Below, piece after piece: positions 1 through 8,328 of a stretch of 64,000 nt of DNA. How positions within the stretch are numbered: the first letter of the stretch is position 1; every line of letters begins with the position of its first letter. The notes beneath the pieces are model-generated. The model did not search any database and was not told where the DNA came from. It worked only from the letters and a program-made list of their open reading frames with translations. The position numbers and the translations under genes are program-made. The stretch is from Symbiodinium natans (Eukaryota; Sar; Dinophyceae; Suessiales; Symbiodiniaceae): positions 216,001-280,000 of the forward strand of contig CAJNDS010002099.1 in assembly GCA_905221605.1 (NCBI GenBank), written 5' to 3'.

Positions 1-505
1 ACCCACCCCTTCTGTATCCTTCTGTAGCCACGCGTGACGTGCGTCGGCAGCTTTCCTGTCAGGGCCTTTTTGGCATTTGCTTCCGTGCTCACCCCTTTTT
101 GTGCTTGGCGCGCAGTGCTGCCCAGCATGTTTAGGGGCATCAAGAAATTTAAAAGACTTTAAGGAAGTTTAGAGGCCTCAAGAAACTTTATAGGGATGTA
201 CGGGTCAAAAAAATTAGAGACTTTAACTTAGACATTTCCTTGGAGGCCCGTAAAGTATGATAATTTCGGGACAATACGAAACTTAGGGGATATCGAGAAC
301 ATGATGATTTATATCATCGTATCGTTTTCTTGATATTTCGATTTATGATTTCATTTGATGAAACAAACAGAGATATTTTCGGAACATTTATTCTTTAATA
401 TCCCTATAAAAGGCTACGGGCTCGACCCCTATTTTCGCTCTGCGGCCGCCCCGTCGGATGCCCCGCCTCCTCTTCCGGTCCATTTGGCTGCTTGTGAGGG
501 CCTTG
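1..505. other. Unique sequence, no gene seen
   Basis: Mixed-composition sequence with a purine-rich stretch of AAG/TTTA words near 130-240 and AT-rich DNA near 290-400. I see no convincing reading frame and no telomere-motif array. Confidence 0.5.
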
Positions 506-848
506 CAGGGGGATCCTGAAAATTCCGGGAATTTTAACACTTTTTGTCTAAAAATCCTGGGAATTTTGGGAATCACCCGGAGCTGAAAATTCCCGGAATT
601 TTAGGAATTGTCCGGATTGAGGTTTGGGCTTGCCGGGTTGGATTTAAGGTTCCAGCGCAACAGTGATGACGTGGGTGCCCCTTCACCTTCAAGGAAATCT
701 TCAAGGAAATCTCTTGGTCCAGGGTAGTTCCGATGACGGTCGCCGCCCGCCAGCTGTTCAAGGGGGTTCGGCCTCACGATCACATATCAGCAACAGCTCT
801 CGAAAAATCCTAGGAATTTAAATCCCGGGAATTTTCGGGATCCCCCTG
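506..848. mobile_element. 343-bp TIR element with hAT-like termini
   Basis: The left end starts CAGGGGGATCCTGAAAATTC and the right end is its inverted counterpart, finishing GGATCCCCCTG, with one substitution and one indel over about 25 bp. The interior holds further copies of an AATTCCCGGGAATT-like word (near 540-600 and 815-840). CAGGG...CCCTG ends are typical of non-autonomous hAT elements. I could not find a clean 8-bp target duplication, so the family call is tentative. No coding capacity. Confidence 0.5.
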
Positions 849-869
849 GTTCAGGGTTTTACGCTTTAC

Positions 870-1600
870 GGTGTAGGGTTTTGGGGTTTAATAGAAATTG
901 TATAGGGTTTGTGTCCGGAGTTTTGTCGTGTTTTGGGGGGGTTTTGTTTTTTGCTTTTGCTGTAATGGTTTGGGTTCTGTCGGGTGTGGCGGGGGGTGGG
1001 TGGTTTTGGGGTGCTGAGGGGTTGGGGCTGAAAGGCTGGGGTTTTGGGGAGTTTTCCCGAATGCCCGTGGTGGTGGTCCCGTGGTGGTGGTCCGTGGTCC
1101 CGTGGTGTTCGTCGTGGTGGTCCCACAGCGTGGTGGTGGTCCCGTGGTGGTGGTGCTCCTTTGGTAGTGGTGGTCTGTCGTGGTGGTGGCGGTGTCCGTG
1201 GTGGTGGTGAGCACTCACCGGGATGGCCCCGGCTCGCCGCGTGGTGTTCCCGTTGTGAAGGTGGTGGTGTCCCGGTCATGTGGGTGCCGTGTGGCGGTTT
1301 TCCCGTTGCGTAGTAGCCGGAGGTGGTGGTGGTCTCGTGGTGGTGGTCCCGTGGTGGTCCGTGGTGGTTGGTCCGTGGTGGTGGTCCGTGGCGGGGGTCC
1401 GTGCGGGTGGTTGTGTTGTGGTCGCGGTGGTGGTCTCGTGGTGGTGGTCTGGTGGTGGTCTCGTGGTGGTGGTCTTGTGGTGGTGGTCTCGTGGTGGTGG
1501 TCTTGTGGTGGTGGTCTCGTGGTGGTGGTTTTGTGGTGGTGATCTCGTGATGGTGGTCTCGTGGGGATGGTCCGTGGTTTGGGATCTTGTTGTCAGGAAT
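870..1600. repeat. GTGGTGGTC-type minisatellite
   Basis: Degenerate tandem GTGGTGGTC/GTGGTGGTGGTC units make the plus strand G+T and the minus strand C+A. All frames stay open for long stretches (Val/Trp/Gly-rich on one strand, His/Pro/Thr-rich on the other), so the long ORFs here are repeat artefacts. Confidence 0.85.
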
Positions 1601-3285
1601 ACCTGGATTATTTGAATTTCGATTCATAGAATGGATTCTATAGGATCATCGAAATCCAATGTCTTTGCGCAATGTTTTCGGATCTTTAAGAATGACTTAT
1701 GAATATTCTTTTCATTCGAATTCTTTGTAGGATGTCCCTCGCGTAGGATCATGGATCGAATCTGTTTCTTGAACACGATGGATAGTATTGGAGGAAATTG
1801 AAATTATATTTCGTTTCATCAGAATATTTTTTGAATCGGGGGCTCGTCTCATTTTTGATTCTTTATATTTAGGAATCTTCGATTCTTCTTATTCTTTTTT
1901 CGTCTTTATGGGATGATATATAATTGGGGGTGATGATGGATTTTTAAGTATATCGAGCGATCTTGGAGAATTCGAAATTCATCTTGCTCTCGTGGATGAG
2001 GATTCTCTTTAATTTATTAGGCGCACAGAATGCTTGGATGATGAATTTCATGTATAGAATAAATTTCTGGGTTCGAATTTGGATATTTTGTTTCTTTAGG
2101 CAACCAGATCCTAAGTCTTAAACGACAATCCCTAAATCTTGCCTTCTTACTTCATCATTCATTCGAGTTCTTATTGACGTTCGCACGTTAGACTCTCAGA
2201 ATTCTATAAAGGGATCCCGAAATTAAATGATTTTTTATTTGTCCGTATTTCTTCAAAGCTTTGACATACGTCTTCTTCCATTCAATAGGCGAATATATCG
2301 TCGATGGAATCGACGGGTCCCCTCTAGTATAGATATAAATATAAAAAAAAATCCATAAAAGGATCATGAAAACCCAATAGAAGTGAAATATCATATAATA
2401 AGATCCAAAAATATTCTTTGAACCCCATGCAAATAATCATATATAAGCACGATATAAGGACCTACAAATATTTATAATTATAATTTAAATATTATGAAAA
2501 TGATTCGTATCTGTCCTTATATTAAAAAAATCAAATTGCGATCAACCCGGTTGATGAAATTCCCAATTATTGTATACATACTTATCTGATATATGAATGT
2601 AGAATAATAGAAATCAAAAATATCCATTTTTGCATGGCGGCGATATCAACTTAAATAATTTTCGATCAACAAAAATCTTAGTGTAAATAATTACATAATT
2701 TCTTTTGCACATCCTAAATTCCATTCTCCAAATTTCTTTCTCCATTCTAGATATTGCCTCCATGCCTGCTAGATATCTTCTTATCTTATCATATCTTACG
2801 TCATTAAAAAGCTATAATTTCCCTTAGAATATGAGTCGATACCAAAATTATTTGTTTTAACCCTTCCTTGATTTTAAATTAATATATCCCCTATCGTTTT
2901 CCATATTTTCCATCTACCACACTTTCATCCTATAGTATCAAATAAGAATATCATTTTAGTGCATCCCCTATCGATCCTCGGTATTTTGCTGCAACAACTA
3001 CCCCCTCTACTGAAATAAGTAAGTAGTAATTTTGATCGTGTCTCATAAAATTTTGCGGAGAGGGGGGGTGCGCAATCAATACGCTAAAATAGTGGTCTAT
3101 TTGAGCATACATTATCTAAAGTGAGTATTTCGGAGAGCTCCAATTCCTGGATCGCGGTCTCCATAGAGCGCAAGTGTGGTGCGTGCGGAATATGAAGTGG
3201 AGTGCAAGACGTTCAGGGGCGGCCATTATAGTGTTAATATGTGGTGGAGGGCAGAGTGTAGTGTTGAGTTTAGTGGGTAGGGGTC
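1601..3285. other. AT-rich non-coding block
   Basis: Very AT-rich sequence with no ORF of note, no telomere-motif arrays and little tandem structure. It differs sharply from the rest of the window. It could be an old insertion, an organelle-derived piece or a join. I recognise no organellar gene in it. Confidence 0.5.
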
Positions 3286-3860
3286 TTAGTGGTGGTAGTT
3301 GCTACAAGCGGCTAAATTAATTCGCATCTTCGCGTAAGAAGTCACATCTCCCCAATGACACGTAATTGCGAACGAAGTCACATCACCCCGCGTAAAGTCG
3401 TATCCCAGAGACACATGTTGAAGCCTTTCCCCCAATGTGCACGCGCCGCACGCGCATGCCCTCGATACACATGCAAAATACGTACTTATCACCGCACGCC
3501 TGAGAGGGAGCACATTTTTGTCAACGTGAATTCTGCTTAGGAGTGCAAATGAGTTCTGACCAATCTTGGACTCGTGAATCCCAGTGTGCACGCGCCCGAG
3601 ATACGACTTTGCACCAGAAGATACGACTTAACCTACCCGCTTGTAACGTATGTATTTTTTGAGTCTAATCCATATCGGCGTCAGTCCAGGCTAGCTTTCG
3701 TTGTCCTCGGCATCGCTCCTCCGGTCATTAGAAATAAATATTGAAATCTCATCCATCAATGTTCGTCTGCATATTTAATATTATAGAATATTCCCCATCA
3801 CCCTTGAGCTATAAACGTCATCAGCGAATTCGAAGTCCAACTCCGGGGAACATCTCTAAG
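3286..3860. other. Unique spacer with short internal repeats
   Basis: Words such as AAGTCACATC..CCCC recur at about 3340-3400 and give a repeated Gly-Asp-Val-Thr-Ser in a 101-codon minus ORF (3286-3591). I do not regard that ORF as a gene. Confidence 0.4.
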
Positions 3861-3870
3861 TCTCAGTAGG

Positions 3871-3960
3871 GTTCGGGGTTTAGGGTTTAGGGTTGAGGGT
3901 TTAGGGTCTAGGGTTTAGGGATTAGAGTTTAGGGCTTAGGGGGCTTAGGGTTTAGGGTTC
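3871..3960 (+). repeat. (TTTAGGG)n degenerate array
   Basis: First telomere-motif array of the window. It marks the boundary between the AT-rich left end and the FNT cluster. Confidence 0.9.
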
Positions 3961-4164
3961 CTGTGCAAGTTCGAATATACGTCGATTTGGATTCTTGCTC
4001 TTTACTGTTGCGGACTGGTATGAGGGCCGAAGCCATGGTCTCACTATTTAACAATCAGCGGAGAAACAGCTGTCTAGTCACCTATGTTGCAGTAGCTGCT
4101 CGTAGGTAACCAGTAGATCTGCCAGCGGCAACAGGTGTGCCGCCAGCTGCAAAACCACCATGCA

Positions 4165-5184
4165 TCACTTCTTGCCGAGCTTGCCGAAGGAGTAGGACAT
4201 GCCGGCACCCACCACGAAGGCTCCGGCGATGGCGTTCCCGATGGTCACAGGGATGAGGTTCTTGATCAGAATATCCCACAACGTGAGCGGTGCGCCCGAG
4301 AAAAGCCCGGCCGGCAGGATGAACATGTTGGCCACGGAGTGCTCAAAGCCGATGGCGATGAACATGGAGATCGGGAACCAGACTCCCACCATCTTGCCCG
4401 ACAGATCCTTGGCCATCGTGCAGAGCCAGACCGCCATGCACACCAGCCAGTTGCACATGATCCCCTTCACCACCGTCTGGCCAAAAGTCGAGCCGCACTT
4501 CTTCATCACCGTGTGGACGGCCATATCAGCTGCCCCGGCCGTGAACAGGCCCGTGTATCGGGCAACGACATCAATCAACAAGCAGCCGCAGATGTTGGCG
4601 ACATAGGCAATGCACCAGTTTCGCACCAGATCCTTCACCTTGCACTTGCCCTCATAGACGCCAATCGCCATCGTTGCTGAGTTGCCAGTGAAGAGCTGCC
4701 CTCCAGTCTGGAGGACCAACAGCAAGTTGATCGGGAAAAGGGCGGCGAAGATGGCTTTCTGGTTGATGAACTCATGCGTGACGTTGCCGCCGATGACGAG
4801 CGACAGTAGACCTGCCATGCCCACGTAGCAACCACCCATGAATCCCGCGTGGAAGGTCTTCAGCCACGCCTGGTCCCGCAGATACTCCGACTTGTCCACA
4901 ATCTCCTGGTACGTCTCCTGTGGCGAAGCCACCACGGCAGTGGACGGCCCCTCCCCTGCTGCCCGTCGAACTCCGCCGCCCCTTCGCTGCTTGCGCCAAC
5001 GAAGGGCACCGGCCACAGTGAACGTCGCCGCCATGGACGTAAGGGCATACTTCACGGAGGGGTCCTCGGAGTAGCCGTTCACGAATGGCTGCCCGCGGGA
5101 CTTTGCGGCGGCATCGGCGCGTGCCTCCAGGGTGGGCAGTGCCGGCTTGGTGGCGACCACGAAGGCGGGTGCGGAGAGTGCCAT
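4165..5184 (-). CDS. Formate/nitrite transporter (FNT) family protein, copy 1
   Basis: 339 residues, intronless. Residues 1-90 form an N-terminal extension (Ala/Ser/Arg-rich, one hydrophobic segment near 45-61 followed by a basic cluster), possibly an organelle-targeting presequence. Residues 105-335 match the FNT channel fold with six membrane segments. FNT hallmarks include GGQLFTGN at 161-168, the N-W pair at 245-246 in GIMCNWLVCMAVW, and the GFEHSVANMF motif at 279-288, whose His282 corresponds to the central pore histidine of the family. FNTs carry small monovalent anions (formate, nitrite, lactate, hydrosulfide). With plastid targeting, nitrite import (NAR1-like) is the most natural role, but substrate cannot be read from sequence. 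Start chosen as the first ATG, identical in all three copies. Last of three tandem copies in transcription order. Confidence 0.93.
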   Translation of the reverse strand: MALSAPAFVVATKPALPTLEARADAAAKSRGQPFVNGYSEDPSVKYALTSMAATFTVAGALRWRKQRRGGGVRRAAGEGPSTAVVASPQETYQEIVDKSEYLRDQAWLKTFHAGFMGGCYVGMAGLLSLVIGGNVTHEFINQKAIFAALFPINLLLVLQTGGQLFTGNSATMAIGVYEGKCKVKDLVRNWCIAYVANICGCLLIDVVARYTGLFTAGAADMAVHTVMKKCGSTFGQTVVKGIMCNWLVCMAVWLCTMAKDLSGKMVGVWFPISMFIAIGFEHSVANMFILPAGLFSGAPLTLWDILIKNLIPVTIGNAIAGAFVVGAGMSYSFGKLGKK

Positions 5185-5395
5185 GCTGATCGTCTAGCTG
5201 TGCTGCTTCTGCTCTGCAGCGTGTCCAAAGGAAGCAACAAACAACAGACGAATGATGAAAGAGCACTGATCGAATAGCTCATATAACTCTAACACTACTA
5301 GAAGCGGCCACTCATACAAGAAGTCTGAAAGCCTCTACTGCCAACGGCACGGACATGTTCAGGAAGGATGCGATTGAACACGCTGAGCCCGTACA
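5185..5395 (-). promoter_or_regulatory. Conserved upstream region of FNT copy 1
   Basis: About 210 bp upstream of the ATG are highly similar to the region upstream of copy 2 (6692-6905) and unlike that of copy 3. It therefore belongs to the duplicated unit and probably holds the 5' leader and promoter. No TATA-like element is evident. Several AG dinucleotides just upstream of the ATG could accept a spliced leader if the organism trans-splices. Confidence 0.45.
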
Positions 5396-5411
5396 TACCT
5401 GTCATTCAAGA

Positions 5412-5471
5412 CCGAAACCCTAAACCCTAAACCCTAAACCCTAAACCCTAAACCCTAAACCCTAAACCCTA
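5412..5471 (-). repeat. (CCCTAAA)8 array inserted in FNT spacer
   Basis: A nearly perfect 8-unit array lies in the spacer between copies 1 and 2. The paralogous spacer between copies 2 and 3 (about 6900-6925) aligns on both sides (shared CTGATTTT..GGCGC and TGTAGGAGTA-like words) but lacks the array, so it was gained after duplication. Confidence 0.85.
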
Positions 5472-5668
5472 GAAAGGCAGGGGCTGATTTTGTCATCAGT
5501 AGGCGCACTCGCAGTCTGGGTCTAGGAGTATAGGCCATAGCCAGCCAGCCAATCCCAAGTAGCTTGCTATCTGGGGCTGCCACAAACTCATGGAGAAAAG
5601 AATAGCAATACAAATATATGTTCAAATGATTCAAATTGCACTCCACAAAATTGCAAATTAACCACGCC

Positions 5669-6691
5669 TCACTTCTTTTGGCCGAGCTTACCGAAGGAGT
5701 AGGACATGCTGGCACCCACCACGAAGGCTCCGGCGATGGCGTTCCCGATGGTCACAGGGATAAGGTTCTTGGTCAGAATATCCCACAACGTGAGCGGTGC
5801 GCCCGAGAAAAGCCCGGCCGGCAGGATGAACATGTTGGCCACGGAGTGCTCAAAGCCGATGGCGATGAACATGGAGATCGGGAACCAGATTCCCACCATC
5901 TTGCCCGACAGATCCTTGGCCATCGTGCAGAGCCAGACCGCCATGCACACCAGCCAGTTGCACATGATCCCCTTCACCACCGTCTGGCCAAAAGTCGAGC
6001 CGCACTTCTTCATCACCGTGTGGACGGCCATATCAGCTGCCCCGGCCGTGAACAGGCCCGTGTATCGGGCAACGACATCAATCAACAAGCAGCCGCAGAT
6101 GTTGGCGACGTAGGCAATGCACCAGTTTCGCACCAGATCCTTCACCTTGCACTTGCCCTCATAGACGCCAATCGCCATCGTTGCTGAGTTGCCAGTGAAG
6201 AGCTGCCCTCCAGTCTGGAGGACCAACAGCAAGTTGATCGGGAAAAGGGCGGCGAAGATGGCTTTCTGGTTGATGAACTCATGCGTGACGTTGCCGCCGA
6301 TGACGAGCGACAGTAGACCTGCCATGCCTACGTAGGCACCACCCATGAATCCTGCGTGGAAGGTCTTCAGCCACGCCTGGTCTCGCAGGTACTCCGACTT
6401 GTCCACAATCTCCTGGTACGTATCCTGAGGCGAAGCCACCACAGCAGTGGACGGCCCCTCCCCTGCTGCCCGTCGAACTCCGCCGCCCCTTCGCTGCTTG
6501 CGCCAACGAAGGGCGCCGGCGACAGTGAACGTGGCCGCCATGGACGTAAGGGCATACTTCACGGAGGGGTCCTCGGAGTAGCCGTTCACAAAAGGCTGCC
6601 CGCGGGACTTTGCGGCGGCATCGGCGCGTGCCTCCAGGGTGGGCAGTGCCGGCTTGGTGGCGACCACGAAGGCGGGTGCGGAGAGAGCCAT
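5669..6691 (-). CDS. Formate/nitrite transporter (FNT) family protein, copy 2
   Basis: 340 residues, intronless, almost identical to copy 1. Visible differences are E90D, C119A, V268I, I307T, G328S and a C-terminus ending GQKK. All FNT landmarks are retained (GGQLFTGN, N-W of TM4, pore histidine in FEHSVANM). The ATG context and upstream 200 bp match copy 1, so both copies are probably expressed the same way. The 3' flank shares an AAATGATTCAAATTGCACTC word with copy 3. An intact, recent tandem duplicate, as is common for abundantly expressed dinoflagellate genes. Confidence 0.93.
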   Translation of the reverse strand: MALSAPAFVVATKPALPTLEARADAAAKSRGQPFVNGYSEDPSVKYALTSMAATFTVAGALRWRKQRRGGGVRRAAGEGPSTAVVASPQDTYQEIVDKSEYLRDQAWLKTFHAGFMGGAYVGMAGLLSLVIGGNVTHEFINQKAIFAALFPINLLLVLQTGGQLFTGNSATMAIGVYEGKCKVKDLVRNWCIAYVANICGCLLIDVVARYTGLFTAGAADMAVHTVMKKCGSTFGQTVVKGIMCNWLVCMAVWLCTMAKDLSGKMVGIWFPISMFIAIGFEHSVANMFILPAGLFSGAPLTLWDILTKNLIPVTIGNAIAGAFVVGASMSYSFGKLGQKK

Positions 6692-6905
6692 GCTGATCGT
6701 CTAGCTGTGCTGCTTCTGCTCTGCAGCGTGTCCAAGGGAAGCAACAAACAACAGCCGAATGATGAAAGTGCACTGATCGAATAGAACATATAGCTCTAAC
6801 ACTACTAGAAGCGGCCGCTCTTACAAGAAGTTTGCGAGCCTCTACCGCCAGCGGCAGGGACATGTCCAAAGAAGATGTGATGCAACACGCTGAGCCTCTA
6901 CAGAT
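6692..6905 (-). promoter_or_regulatory. Conserved upstream region of FNT copy 2
   Basis: Paralogue of 5185-5395. Conservation includes non-coding stretches such as CTCTAACACTACTAGAAGCG. The similarity fades shortly before the position where the copy 1-2 spacer has its telomere-motif array. Confidence 0.45.
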
Positions 6906-7075
6906 CTTTCACGCGTCTGATTTTCATCGGCAGGCGCGCTCACAGTGTGGGTGTAGGAGTAGCCGCAATCTCGTAGGAAAAAGATAGCAATGCAAACAAA
7001 TCTTCAAATGATTCAAATTGCACTCCACGAAGTGGAAGCAACTGGTGTGCCGCCACCTTGCAAAACCACAATGCT

Positions 7076-8101
7076 TCACTCATCTTTCTTGCCGAGCTTG
7101 CCGAAGGAGTAGGACATGCCGGCACCCACCACGAAGGCTCCGGCGATGGCGTTCCCGATGGTCACAGGGATGAGGTTCTTGATCAGAATATCCCACAACG
7201 TGAGCGGTGCGCCCGAGAAAAGCCCGGCCGGCAGGATGAACATGTTGGCCACGGAGTGCTCAAAGCCGATGGCGATGAACATGGAGATCGGGAACCAGAC
7301 TCCCACCATCTTGCCCGACAGGTCCTTGGCCATCGTGCAGAGCCAGACCGCCATGCACACCAGCCAGTTGCACATGATCCCCTTCACCACCGTCTGGCCA
7401 AAAGTCGAGCCGCACTTCTTCATCACTGTGTGAATGGCCATATCAGCTGCCCCTGCCGTGAACATGCCCGTGTATCGGGCAACGACATCAATCAACAAGC
7501 AGCCGCAGATGTTGGCGACATAGGCAATGCACCAGTTTCGCACCAGATCCTTCACCTTGCACTTGCCCTCATAGACGCCAATCGCCATCGTTGCTGAGTT
7601 GCCAGTGAAGAGCTGCCCTCCAGTCTGGAGGACCAAGAGCAAGTTGATCGGGAAAAGGGCAGCGAAGATGGCTTTCTGGTTGATGAACTCATGCGTGACG
7701 TTGCCGCCGATGACGAGCGACAGTAGACCTGCCATGCCCACGTAGCAACCACCCATGAATCCCGCGTGGAAGGTCTTCAGCCACGCCTGGTCCCGCAGAT
7801 ACTCCGACTTGTCCACAATCTCCTGGTACGTCTCCTGTGGCGAAGCCACCACAGCAGTGGACGGCCCCTCCCCTGCTGCCCGTCGAACTCCGCCGCCCCT
7901 TCGCTGCTTGCGCCAACGAAGGGCGCCGGCGACAGTGAAAGTCGCCGCCATGCACGTAAGGGCATACTTCACAGAGGGGTCCTCGGAGTAGCCGTTCACA
8001 AATGGCTGCCCGCGGGACTTTGCGGCGGCATCGGCGCGTGCCTCCAGGGTGGGCAGTGCCGGCTTGGTGGCGACCACGAAGGCGGGTGCGGAGAGAGCCA
8101 T
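7076..8101 (-). CDS. Formate/nitrite transporter (FNT) family protein, copy 3
   Basis: 341 residues, intronless. It differs from copy 1 at S50C, L213M and V223I and ends GKKDE. At the sites where copies 1 and 2 differ (E90, C119, V268, I307, G328) it agrees with copy 1. This patchwork suggests gene conversion or unequal exchange rather than a simple ladder of duplications. Topology and key residues are as in copy 1 (six TM segments, FEHSVANM histidine, GGQLFTGN loop). It is the first copy in transcription order, and its upstream sequence is unrelated to that of copies 1 and 2. Confidence 0.93.
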   Translation of the reverse strand: MALSAPAFVVATKPALPTLEARADAAAKSRGQPFVNGYSEDPSVKYALTCMAATFTVAGALRWRKQRRGGGVRRAAGEGPSTAVVASPQETYQEIVDKSEYLRDQAWLKTFHAGFMGGCYVGMAGLLSLVIGGNVTHEFINQKAIFAALFPINLLLVLQTGGQLFTGNSATMAIGVYEGKCKVKDLVRNWCIAYVANICGCLLIDVVARYTGMFTAGAADMAIHTVMKKCGSTFGQTVVKGIMCNWLVCMAVWLCTMAKDLSGKMVGVWFPISMFIAIGFEHSVANMFILPAGLFSGAPLTLWDILIKNLIPVTIGNAIAGAFVVGAGMSYSFGKLGKKDE

Positions 8102-8328
8102 GCTTCTTCACTGGCTGCTCAAGCTGTGCGTCTTCCCCTTGAGTATATAGCTTCTATGTGCGGCGGCAGGATACTGTGCTGTCACGACAAAAAACGGCCT
8201 CCTGGTGTGCTGGCTGCTTGGGACACATATTAGCACACGGGGGCTTTTCCTTCTCGACCGCGCTCTGTACAGCTTGTCCGTGAAGGTGCCGAAGCCCGAA
8301 CACACTTGGCATCACCTTCTATGGTACG
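8102..8328 (-). promoter_or_regulatory. Distinct upstream region of FNT copy 3
   Basis: The homology shared by all three genes stops within a few bases of the ATG. This region, ending at a short TTTAGGG array (8329-8353), is unique to copy 3 and may be the original outer promoter or a replaced one. Confidence 0.35.

Noticed and set aside
866-1627. 253-codon and 120-codon ORFs
   Set aside because: Entirely GTGGTGGTC minisatellite; every frame is open by composition.
4135-8233. Many long ORFs opposite or overlapping the FNT genes (for example 4135-4680 plus, 6279-6869 minus)
   Set aside because: Alternate-frame shadows that recur identically in all three copies because the genes are near-identical; they lack any domain.
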